NCBI RefSeq assembly: GCF_021134715.1
Contig: NC_060027.1
Span: 6,510,001 to 6,574,000 of the forward strand
Source: Daphnia pulex
Lineage: Eukaryota; Arthropoda; Branchiopoda; Diplostraca; Daphniidae
Reading direction: 5' to 3'
Length of the DNA stretch: 64,000 bases
Shown: one piece after another, positions 24,431-33,194 of the stretch
How the letters are laid out: every line of letters begins with the position of its first letter
Position numbering within the stretch: the first letter of the stretch is position 1
Position numbers and translations under genes: made by a program
Notes under the pieces: generated by a model
What the model saw: only the letters and a program-made list of their open reading frames with translations
Database searches by the model: none
What the model was told of the DNA's origin: nothing

Positions 24431-26246
24431 TCAATCAGTTCCAAAGTATTTTTGTCCAAAATGATTAGGTGCAACTGGATGAATCTCAGAGGTCAAAATT
24501 TTCATCTATATCATACAAAAGAATTATTATCATTAGTTTATCAAACATGCTCATCATGATAAGTTGATACTTGAGGAAAAGCCGTCACTATTGTTTGGGT
24601 AGCTGGTGGAGTGCAGAAGAGATTGGCAAGGACTATGTTTTCTTCGAGTACCGAGTGGTCTTTTAGTACACTAACTGCCTTGACCACCGTATTACCAGTA
24701 CCTGAAAACAAATGAACTTCTATATCAGCATCTTCTAAACTCGAATTTTGCTTAACAAATTGATAGTGCGACTTAACCGTTATCCTAATAATGAGCAATT
24801 TACTTAACTATTTGGGGTTGAATGTGAACAGAGATTTGAAAACTGATTTTCTGCTCTTCTCTCTTCCTAGATGAACTATCTAATGTGTTGTTATCACGAT
24901 ATAAAAATATATATCCTATTATATCGTATTGTTACTAATAACAGTTGAATCGAACCTTTCAAATACATGTGGCCTCTTGGCCTCTTTCAAGTTATAGATG
25001 TGTTTAACCACAATTTGAACACATTAGCACAGCAAAATTTAAACTTTCAGAAAAATCAATCATAATATGCTTTCAAGTTTTGCTGTATAGAACTATAATT
25101 ATGAGTTAATCTGACTTGGATCAAGATTTTTTCAAATTTTACTTCTGGCATGAGATCCACATTTTGTAGTTTTAATGTGGCTTTTTTTCTTTAGCAATTG
25201 TTAATAGAGCAAGGATAGATTCAGGAAACAACTGGTAAGACAAGAAAAGTGTTGCAGCTTTATTAATTGTGAAGTACTGCACTTTTCAACTTAAGCACTA
25301 AAAGTTTTTATGCTTATTATTCTCACTTATTTATAAACTTCAAAATAGTTCATATTCATTGAAAAATCTAATGTGAAAAGTCCTAATGTGCTTATTAAAC
25401 AGACAGAAAACAGCAGGATAAAAACAAATACTTACTCATAATTGGATACATAAGAAGCACTTTCCTTTGAGCAATGTCTTCAGGAAATTTAGCATATACA
25501 ACTTTAGCTTCATGTGTATCATGATCAGAATCAATCAATATTTTTCCAATTCTCATTGACCTACAACAATCCCTTAATCCCTTTTTGGGAAGATAAAATT
25601 AGTTTCATTAAGCAAATAATGCAATACATAAGTTTGCCATTGTAAGTTGCCATATACCTGCTCCATAGCCTCTCCACTTCTGACAATTGATACTCCACAA
25701 TTTCCTTTCTCAAATTGTAGTCCTTCATATGGAAATCCAATAGGAGTAATAACAGAAGTTGGTGAATATGGAAGTTGATTCAGGCTTTCTTCTATTACAA
25801 GGCGAATCTTTTTAAACAAAATTTTAATAAAATGTTTTGACAAATGTAGTTAGGTGACCAAAAAGTACCAATCTGTCTGCATAAAATTTGAAATCATTGC
25901 GGTTAGTGTTCCTACAATAGAAATAAATAAAAAAAAATTCACGTTTCATGTAACAGAGATGACATTTGCAATATAAGTCTATCATTTCTAGGTTGCACGA
26001 ATGCCCAAAATTGTACCATCAAGGGATTCAAAAGGAACTATAAAGAATAGCCAAAAACATTTTAAATGTGGCAACATTTTTAATTTTTTTATTTATTATT
26101 AAGTTCATAAGCCTAGTAACTTTAACCTAAAATGATGAATACCTGTCACGAATTATTGTTTGCAATTCACAAGTCTGGTCATTCCTCTTAAGAACTCGGA
26201 AATTTGGGCCATATTCTTCAAGGACGATTGAATTTAACTCCGACAT
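24431..26246 (-). CDS. UPRT: Uracil phosphoribosyltransferase homologue (UPRT)
   Basis: Six exons: 26246-26143, 25911-25869, 25807-25658, 25580-25436, 24701-24571 and 24505-24431. They join in phase to 215 residues. The protein has the phosphoribosyltransferase type-I fold: ELQTIIRD, the ADRLIRL helix, GNCGVSIVRSGEAMEQ, GLRDCC, and the PRPP-binding loop MYPIMSTGNTV, which is created across the exon 4/5 splice. The last exon codes ILTSEIHPVAPNHFGQKYFG before the stop, matching the end of animal UPRT. Reading on without that splice gives a false, truncated end (YHDEHV). Microbial relatives make UMP from uracil and PRPP. Animal UPRTs are thought to lack or have weak uracil activity, so enzyme function is not certain. 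The start gives a short N-terminus compared with mammals, but the first conserved block is complete. Confidence 0.95.
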
Positions 26247-27683
26247 AATTAAACTTAAAAGAAATGCTTGCTACCTTAATTACAAAATCACAGCATGTAA
26301 CTTAATACTGTGCTAGCGCTGGGTGTTAAAATGGTTAAGCCATGCTTGCGGCTGCGATCCCCATCCTTTTTATCGGCGAGAGCCAATGGCATGGCCAATG
26401 GGAACGAAAACAGATGACGTTACGCCATCTGGCTATTGATATTGCAAGCATCAACTAGTAAAAAAAAAGAAACACGCAATAAAAAAATAGATTTGTTAGG
26501 CTTCTTCTTAAAAATAGTTAATTTTTTATAAAATGATTACTATTATCTAAGTTGTATTTAGTACAGCGGCACACGTTCATCAGGAAGTTCTAGGGTTCAG
26601 ACTTCTAATAACTAACCTATTTTTTATCTTCAAACTTCATCTCTGACACAAAGTTAAATTTAAAAAAAATAATATTTTCAGAACTCCTCCATTGTCCATT
26701 CTTCCATATTTGGGAAATTGAAAGAGAAAAAATGAGAAAAAAAATATTTTGAAGTGTCCCATATAAAAAAGGAGCCGTAGTATAGTAGTAGTAGGGATCA
26801 TTATATCATAATTGTATATCGCAACTCTATATCTATTAAAGCCGTGGCAGGGGTAAATTATTTCATAATTAATAATTATATCATTTATTTCTTCTTTCTC
26901 TATAAAAGAAACGCGAAACGCAAATTTACGCGAAACCAGAACCACATTTGAAAAAAACAAAAAACTTGTTGTTCCGCGTTCCGTCTGCCCGCTGTGTATT
27001 GGGGTGCAAACTGCAAAGCATGAAGTTAAGCTAAGCGGGTGTTTACAAGGAGACCGCCATGTCCTGACTCCTGCCCGTCTTAGTCTTACTCCTAGCAGGG
27101 GTATGGAGATGGAGAGGTATGTATCCTAGTCCTATCCTGTGTCTGTGTGCGGACGGCAAGTACTTTTGTTTGCTTGACGCAGGGGCGGAGACTAAACCTA
27201 AGCTATAGAATAATGGATTAATGGTAGAAGTACTCATATAGGGAGCCCTCCCATTGGCTAAATGGCCATCGCCTTTTTTCTCTGGAAGTGTGTTCCTGCC
27301 TGGACGGTTCGCGAGAGCGCCACAGCGGGTGTGTAGGGGTAGGAGTAGGGGTAACGCGGGGGTTGGGTAAGCGACATATATCGATATCTTAGCTCAGTTT
27401 TTCCATGGTTTTTCACTGTCGTGTCGCGATATTCAAGCCTTTCAAGGCTTTCTTATAAGAACTCGCGGAACTCCACAGTCCAGATAAAATCACCGAGATA
27501 GCTCTGCTTTGAAAACCTCTGAAACCAATCAAGTTATCCAACCAGAAGATCAAACTCATCTTTGTTTTTGTCTCTGATCTAACAACCGTCTGCTACAACC
27601 ATAGACTACAAGACTTCGTAGTCTATGCTTCAACTCCGGTTAAGATTTAAAAACTCAATGCCGATCCCTTGCTTCGCGCGCGA
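26247..27683. other. Intergenic stretch upstream of UPRT
   Basis: No gene recognised. The part from about 27,000 to 27,380 is richer in GC and CpG than the surroundings and could hold a promoter, but I see no specific element. A perfect 18-base hairpin (ATAGACTACAAGACTTCGTAGTCTAT) lies at about 27,601. Confidence 0.35.
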
Positions 27684-27884
27684 GTTTCCCGATAGGGTTT
27701 TTTTTTGCGGAGTTTGTGTCTTTTTAGCTTTGGGTTCGATGTTTTTGTTCGATTAATCGTTTTGTAGGGATAAAAAAAAGCCTCATAACAATAGGAACGG
27801 GAAAAAAAATTGCTAACCGAAATGAATCCACCCAAAAAATTAAAAACCTACGCGCGAGTTTGACTCGAAAGTATGGGGTGTGAC

Positions 27885-27963
27885 AACTTTCTTTATTGAC
27901 ACGACAGCAATGTTGGGTCATGTATGTTGACATATTGGTATAGCTGATGTGATATTTCCACCA
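27885..27963. repeat. Left arm of a 79-base inverted repeat
   Basis: Identical, apart from one substitution (TATTGGTAT against TATTGCTAT), to the reverse complement of 30,156-30,234. Similarity ends sharply at both sides of both arms. The arms enclose 2.2 kb of gene fragments. The left arm lies 42 bases before an EXOSC7-like exon on the plus strand. Confidence 0.9.
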
Positions 27964-28005
27964 ATCAAGAATTTCTCATGAAACATTTTAATGGCATTAA
28001 AATAG

Positions 28006-28360
28006 ATTCTTGAATGTGGAGGGAACCCTTACGATGCAGTGTCATTGGCTGAGAAATCGGCTCTTTTTTTGCAACACAAATTCCATCTATTAAAATAGCA
28101 ACCATGGACGGATATCAACCTGATGTGGAGCTCTCAGATGATCTTTATGATACCAAGAGACTAAACACAGAGAACATTCCTTGTGTACTGACTTTGATGC
28201 AGGTTTGTAGGTTAAAACTTTAAATTTGAAATAAATAGTCTAATACTTAGTTTTCACTTTCAGATTGGAAACCATTTAGTAGTTCCAACCCCAGAAGAAA
28301 AATGCTGCAGCTTTTCTGGTATTAAAATAATTACTGCTGTTAGGGAAATTGACAGTTGTA
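28006..28360 (+). pseudogene. EXOSC7 / RRP42-like exosome subunit, 3' part
   Basis: After an acceptor (AAAATAG/ATTC) the frame reads ILECGGNPYDAVSLAEK, then, after loss of one T in a T-run at about 28,063, continues ATQIPSIKI and VELSDDLYDTKRLNTENIPC. A GT-AG intron (28,203-28,263) joins IGNHLVVPTPEEKCC. These blocks match the second half of the RNase PH-like exosome ring subunit EXOSC7/RRP42. A further frameshift and stop near 28,350 end it early, and about 50 C-terminal residues are absent. The matching N-terminal exons lie 2 kb away on the opposite strand (30,535-30,256). Two frameshifts mean that this copy is dead. Confidence 0.85.
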
Positions 28361-28514
28361 CGACATAACCTATGATATTCTTAAAGATGGAACTTTTAGA
28401 GAAATAACATTTAAGCGATGATATAAATCTTCCAAGAGTTCACCTTTACTTATCTCTTCGTAACCTAGGTTGACTATATAATTTCTTTACCATCGCCCCT
28501 TGTCTGAATTAAAG

Positions 28515-28600
28515 TGCTTTTGGTATGAAAAAGAAACGGCAAATAAAGCGGCAATTCAAGCATTTATTGTAAATAGTGCAGGAGATTTTTCTTTTATAAT
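28515..28600 (+). pseudogene. Fragment like bacterial NADH dehydrogenase subunit L (nuoL)
   Basis: The plus frame reads CFWYEKETANKAAIQ followed by AFIVNSAGDFSFI. This resembles the conserved stretch of bacterial NuoL around LLIGFWYxKxSANxAAxKAF and VNRxGDFxF, and is closer to alphaproteobacterial forms than to animal mitochondrial ND5. Only about 28 residues are present. The next codon begins a different gene fragment (tgt-like) in the same frame set, so this is a short piece in a mosaic, without start or regulatory context. Confidence 0.6.
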
Positions 28601-28675
28601 TGTGGGCTACATAAGTTCATGAATAGATCAAAGCCGATACTTACTGATTCGGGTGGTTATCAAGTCATACTCGAC
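28601..28675 (+). pseudogene. Fragment like bacterial tRNA-guanine transglycosylase (tgt)
   Basis: The plus frame reads GLHKFMNRSKP then ILTDSGGYQV. The LTDSGG(F/Y)Q box contains the active-site Asp region of queuosine-forming transglycosylases. KPILTDSGGYQV agrees better with bacterial Tgt (PILTDSGGFQV) than with the eukaryotic QTRT1 form (NLLTDSGGFQM). About 25 residues survive. It abuts the nuoL-like piece on the left and ends at a stop soon after a CGTATGACGTCATGACG palindrome-like stretch. Confidence 0.65.
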
Positions 28676-28885
28676 GTATGACGTCATGACGTAACATCGA
28701 AATTACGTAAAATTACAGAAGTCTTTTTGCTTTTTTCAGTTAATTTCGAACCATTATTTATAGTATTTAAATTTATATAAATAACATATAAGGTTAATAA
28801 CCACCCTAAACAAGATAAGATTTTTGATAGATTAATTGAACGTTTATAGGATGAAATTACGGCTCTATTTCTCTTATCTATGAAG

Positions 28886-29006
28886 GGAATTTTGACTAAA
28901 ATTTTCGACCGCACACTTGGAGAAACTTCTGATGTAGTGAGTAAAGAAATATATAGTTTTCTTGTTAAGAGTGGTAATCATATATCATTGAGACCCGAAT
29001 TTACAC
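28886..29006 (+). pseudogene. Fragment like rickettsial histidyl-tRNA synthetase (hisS)
   Basis: The plus frame reads [18 protein letters not shown] then [20 protein letters not shown], about 40 residues. This is the class II synthetase motif 2 region of bacterial HisRS. The [11 protein letters not shown] and LRPEFT wording is typical of Rickettsiales-type enzymes; eukaryotic HisRS reads quite differently in this region. Upstream, the frame is stopped by TAG at 28,847. Downstream it runs without a stop into a different, unidentified piece. No bacterial start site or operon context is present. Confidence 0.75.
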
Positions 29007-29126
29007 AGGCTCAACCAGTAAGTGGTATAGGACTAGAAAAAGTTAGGCATTTTCCTTTTCTAAAGGCAAAACTTATTATAAATGGTTTAGAAGGCAAAGA
29101 AATATTAGAAAAAGGACAACTTCCAG
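29007..29126 (+). pseudogene. Unidentified fragment continuing the bacterial-type mosaic
   Basis: The frame open from the hisS-like piece continues [18 protein letters not shown], then [20 protein letters not shown]. The composition (Lys/Ile/Glu-rich) is like a rickettsial protein but I cannot name the family. It ends at about 29,126, where the 3' end of the cyclin G pseudogene (other strand) begins. No repeat marks either junction. Confidence 0.35.
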
Positions 29127-30155
29127 GTAAGTCGTTGACGATGAGACGGATTGCTTTGGGCATAGCCATCGTAAGGTGCCATTGCCGAAGTGACCATTCT
29201 TATACACTCCTTTAACTAGTCATCTTTGACCTAGAGGTAAAATATCAGCATTACAAAATTGGAATCAACAAACAAGCACAACCACTAAATACCTTAACAA
29301 GTCGCTGAATTTCTAGTAAAACGTCTCTGATGATAACCTCGATGGCCGGCTGGTGACACTTCATTTCGACAAACAGTAGGACGTAAGCCAAAAGAGATGA
29401 GGGAAAGGCAGCATTATTTTGCGTCACAGCAAATGGTCTCCTGCTTGCATGAAAGAATAAGAAGGTCTTGCTGAAGAGCGGCAGGTAAAGTCGTCGAGAG
29501 AAGTGAGTGATACAGGTTGAGGAATGTTAAGGTCGTGACCGGTTCTTCTTGGGGTAGACAAGCTAACTTGGCTTCGACAATTTTTTCCATCCGGTTGATG
29601 TCTCCGGCGGTACATTTACATTAAGATATCGTTACCAGATATTGAGGTTCAGGAACAATCTATTAATTAAAATTTATTAGACAACCTGAATACTAGCCAA
29701 TTAAAACTGTCAACATACCTACAATGGACTCTGAATGGAAGATACCTCAATGTTGTTCTGTTTAATCCTCTCCACCCATTGGCAAGCTGCTAGATGGAAG
29801 GAGCTGATTGCTATGCATGAAAGGTGTTTAGGAGTGCTTTCATGCGGCTCATGAACCAGTCCATCATGTTGAGAGCATCCAGAAGAACTGCACAAGGAAG
29901 ATCATACCAGACTTTCATGCAGCGAAGAACATGAGCAGCTCCATCCCTCATTGCACACATAATTTCACCGCTTTCCTAAAACGCAAACAACAAATTACAA
30001 ATTAGTTTGTATTCTCAATAGAAGAAGCATTACAGAATACTTACTCCTGTATTGCTGGCTGTTGAGTGTTGACAGAAGTTGAAGCTTTGGTTGGAATTTA
30101 GCTTCAAGGGCCATGGCTTGTCGTAGACTCTGCACCAGTGTTGATACATCAGGAC
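29125..30155 (-). pseudogene. Cyclin G-like gene copy, disabled
   Basis: Pieces on the minus strand follow cyclin G order: ALEAKFQPKLQLLS (30,155-30,046); MRDGAAHVLRCMKVWYDL and ALNMMDWFMSRMKA, then after a one-base shift PKHLSCIAISSFHLAAC (29,975-29,746); KCTAGDINRMEKIVEAKL and TFLNLYHSLLS (29,659-29,293); and a C-terminal block with HRQRLTW (29,230-29,125). Intron positions with AG acceptors are retained, so this is not a processed copy. Defects are a broken first donor (AGGAGTAAGT), a frameshift after SRMKA, TAA in place of the codon before CKCTAGD (29,621-29,623), and another shift and a TAG later. Cyclin G acts in cell-cycle and Polycomb-linked control in flies; this copy cannot. Confidence 0.85.
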
Positions 30156-30234
30156 TGGTGGAAATATCACATCAGCTATAGCAATATGTCAACATACATG
30201 ACCCAACATTGCTGTCGTGTCAATAAAGAAAGTT
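30156..30234. repeat. Right arm of the 79-base inverted repeat
   Basis: Reverse complement of 27,885-27,963 with one mismatch. The arm begins 22 bases after the donor of an EXOSC7-like exon on the minus strand and lies directly upstream of the cyclin G remains. Confidence 0.9.
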
Positions 30235-30255
30235 GAGATAAATTAATTGTATCAC

Positions 30256-30535
30256 CTGAAGCATAGGATCTTTGTAGGAATTTGCAAATTTCATTTTCCA
30301 GATGTTGATGAGTTTGCAAGTCTCAGCCTTGCCGATCCACTGGCATTGGAAACTAATGTAGTTTCAAGAATTATAGGGTGATAATCCAGCATTGTTCTAC
30401 CATCACATCGTAAATCATCCTTTGATATTTCCAAATTTGAATTTCGTTAAGTAAGGACAATTTATTTCAATAAGAGACCAACAGAATTTAATTATACCTG
30501 GACTCCATGATGAATGAATGCTTTTCGGTATATAA
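30256..30535 (-). pseudogene. EXOSC7 / RRP42-like exosome subunit, 5' part
   Basis: On the minus strand KAFIHHGVQ (exon ending at 30,498 with a GTATAA donor) is followed, after a 78-base intron, by DDLRCDGRTMLDYHPI, LETTLVSNASGSARLRLAN (exon 30,419-30,256). This corresponds to the first 60 or so residues of EXOSC7/RRP42 (HGVQEDLRxDGR... NxSGSARVKL). The exon loses frame at ANSSTS, with a TGA soon after, and the next shifted frame KMKFANSYKDPMLQ leads to a donor. The expected middle exons (the DILVGVK and EFFVDCSA regions) are missing. It is the other half of the copy at 28,006 but in the opposite orientation. Confidence 0.8.
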
Positions 30536-31248
30536 AAAACCGTACGGCTATTGTACCAGCTTTACGAAGTAGGGAAAATAATTTACAATCAAAAGATTAT
30601 ACTACCTACATTATTTAAAATTTGACTACATACATTTTTCTTTAAACTTGCCTTGATTCAGTTGATTGATTAGCAGCCAGCCTTGTTTTGTTTTTGAATA
30701 GCAGCCAGCCTTGTTTTGTTTTTGAATTCCAATCCAAGGCCGCGTTGAAGTTCGTCGGCCTTGAATTATGGATTGGCGTCAGAACCACCTGTCGGGAGAA
30801 AAACTAACTAAAAATAAGCGATTCTTTTTTACATTTAAATCACACCAACCCCTTTATCTCAATCAAAGCGGGATCACGACGTTGCAATGTAAAAGCATCC
30901 CCTCTACAAGACGGTCGCAATTTGAATACCGTGACGAAAACCCCCGCAAATCGCATAAAAGAACAATGGAACCCCCCCAAACGAAAATCGTTTCCCTATC
31001 TCTCCGAGAGGAACAGCGCCACCTCCCAGAGAGAAATCGAGTAAAAAACCCCGAAAACAGCTATCGAGCCGTAGAAGAAAGAGACGTCGTCCCCCCGTCC
31101 TGAGTGGGAGGTGGGTGAAGGAGGGCAGGGTCGTTTGCCGATAAATCCCTATCGGGAAACATCACATTCATATGCTACGTTATTTGAGCAGTTATTATTA
31201 GTTACTGACTAATTTGACTTAACGAATTATTTTCGCAAACCATTAAGA
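30536..31248. other. Stretch between the rearranged block and TSEN2
   Basis: A 28-base unit (AGCAGCCAGCCTTGTTTTGT and following bases) is duplicated in tandem at about 30,672-30,727. The 111-codon plus frame at 30,768-31,103 is Arg/Pro-rich and matches nothing I recognise; it probably reflects the GC-richer repeat sequence that ends at 31,160. The TSEN2 promoter should lie at about 31,160-31,248. Confidence 0.4.
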
Positions 31249-32407
31249 ATGTCCAACGAAAATTTCTTTAAACGTAAGAGAGGATTTCATAACTTGATTT
31301 ATTCTCCTACGCCTTTTCCGAAAAATTTTATTGTCGGTTCCTTTAACGGTGACAGTATAGTTATAGAAGATATGCAACAGAAGCAATTATTGTATTCTAA
31401 TGTAAGGCCCCAACAAAAAATCTACAACTAATGAAACTAATGCATTAACTTTTATCTTCATTCACTTTAGGGAGGCTATGGAAAAGGAAATCTATCGAGA
31501 AGTGTACCAAATTTCAAATCATGTATTTATAGGTACAATCATCTTAAATTTTATGGATAGTTTTATTTTGTTGTCATTTAATATTGATTTATTAATATAG
31601 TGATGTTGATGAAACTTCTAACCTCATGCTTGAGGAGGCCTTTTTTTTAAGTTATGTCGTGGGATGTTTGCAAGTAAAATTTCAAGGCATATTCTTGAAT
31701 CTTGATGAAATTTGGAAGTTGTTTAAAAAATCCACCAATAACTTTCTGCCTCGGTATGGTATAAGATTAAGTCTCCATTAAATTCTAAATGGTTCTTTAA
31801 AATATTTCTGTTTCTTTTTTTAATTTTATAAATGAAACTGTAGCCTAGAAACATTCAACATAAATTCTCTAGTTTGATTATTAATTTCAGGTGTTATTAA
31901 TGAGTTTTTATTATTATTGAAGGTATCTCTCTTATCAACATTTTCGGATGGCTGGTTGGGTAGTCCGATCAGGGATCAAATTTGGCACTGATTTCAGTAT
32001 TTGACACTAATTTCCTCTCCCAAAATTCACATTGGTTTACATTTTTGTCCTTCACCATTGCAGTATTATACAAACAAGGTCCTGAGTTTCACCATGCAAC
32101 ATATTCTGTCCTAGTTGGTAACTTGAATACTGTAATTGAAACTACTGACAGTTGGGTCCAACTTGCCACTGCTAACCGTATTACAGAATCTGTATCAAAG
32201 GTAAAGACAGTTAGAATAACTTTCTGTCGTTACTTTTTTTAAATGTACCTTCTTTTCCTGTTTTGTTTTCAGGAACTCTTGCTCTGCAATGCTGTACTTA
32301 TTCAGGCTGAACCTGATTTTTCTTCTCCTGCGTGCATAGAACAATTCCTCTTAAATGTGGTAGTTTTGAAGCGATGGGTTCCCGCTTTAGAACGTGTTAT
32401 TGATTAA
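31249..32407 (+). CDS. TSEN2: tRNA-splicing endonuclease catalytic subunit Sen2
   Basis: Six exons: 31249-31401, 31471-31532, 31601-31753, 31923-31996, 32064-32200 and 32273-32407. They join in phase to 237 residues. TSEN2 is the catalytic subunit that cuts the 5' splice site of intron-containing tRNAs in the TSEN complex. Visible features are the N-terminal KRKR, GGYGKGNLSRS (as in YGKGxxxKGxLSRS), LEEAFFLSYVVGCL, FRMAGWVVRSGIKFGTDF, then LYKQGPEFHHATYSV, in which the Tyr and the second His are the expected catalytic residues 8 apart, and SVSKELLLC with the catalytic Lys. It ends VVLKRWVPALERVID. The long acidic linker of vertebrate TSEN2 is missing, so the protein is about half the human length. 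An AATAAA lies at 32,585, about 180 bases after the stop. Confidence 0.95.
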
Positions 32408-33023
32408 TTGTTAGGCATTCTTGAGAGAGAAAAGGAACTGTCAAGTTTTTGAGGGTTCCGAAGTTGTCTTGTATACTATTCCCGCCGCCACTTTTCTGCT
32501 ATGACCGTTTTGGGTCGTTTCTGTTTTTTGTGGATACATACAATGATGGTTTTGGCTGTTTAGTACCGCACAAACAATCATTTTAATAAAAGATATAAAG
32601 TGTGAAATTGAATATGTTAACTAATATTACTAGCCCAATTGGCAACAGTGGCTAATGATAGACTGATAGGTTGTGAATTTTCGCCGCTAGGATGACAAGT
32701 TGACGATCCTTCCTTCCTTCGGGCTTCGGCTGGTTCTCAGTTTTCTTTCCAGTTCTCACACCTCAACCCCCAACCCTGCTCAACCTTAGTTCCTGCCGAG
32801 ATTGTGTAGCTGTAGCTGATGCTACTTGATTAAACAATTTTAAGAGTCATTCAATCAAATAGTTGTTCAACAGAATGACGTGATCCAGTTCTACTCACTT
32901 GTTCTAATCACTTCTCTTTAACTATCCGAAGAGTGCTGCGAATAAAGTAAATTATCACGTCTTTAAGTTCGGCTACTAGTCATGTGAATGATTTCAACAA
33001 AAAACATTTCGTATCCTTTCTAG
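32408..33023. promoter_or_regulatory. 3' flank of TSEN2 with AATAAA at 32,585-32,590
   Basis: A canonical polyadenylation hexamer lies about 180 bases after the stop codon. The remaining 430 bases up to the DIRS-like element show nothing recognisable. Confidence 0.5.
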
Positions 33024-33194
33024 ATTGTCGGTAAATTCGTTCGACATTGACTGTGTGCGACCTCTATATTTCAGCTGCTTCTCAGCAAACAAAAGAACAA
33101 CAAAAACGGGGGATAGGTGAGAGATGGCGCTCAGGTGGGCGGACCTTTCCCTTAGACACATCAGATCTCTTTTCGCTCTCGTTGTGCAAACATC

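Larger units (their letters stand above)
27684..31160. repeat. Outer 17-18-base inverted repeat enclosing the rearranged block
   Basis: GTTTCCCGATAGGGTTT at 27,684-27,700 is the near-exact reverse complement of AAATCCCTATCGGGAAAC at 31,143-31,160. No target-site duplication is visible and the similarity does not extend inward. Because the motif also occurs at about 23,005, the ends may belong to two separate copies of one repeat family rather than to a single 3.5-kb element. Confidence 0.45.

Noticed and set aside
28515..28600. nuoL-like piece as mitochondrial ND5 (a nuclear mitochondrial copy)
   Set aside because: The ANKAAIQAF and IVNSAGDFSF wording is closer to bacterial NuoL than to arthropod ND5, and tgt and hisS are not mitochondrial genes in animals.
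28684..28914. 76-codon minus frame overlapping the bacterial-type mosaic
   Set aside because: It overlaps the hisS-like frame antisense and has no motif I can name, although another bacterial scrap in this area is possible.
30768..31103. 111-codon plus frame as a gene
   Set aside because: Arg/Pro-rich with no domain, lying in the GC-richer repeat that ends at 31,160; likely chance.
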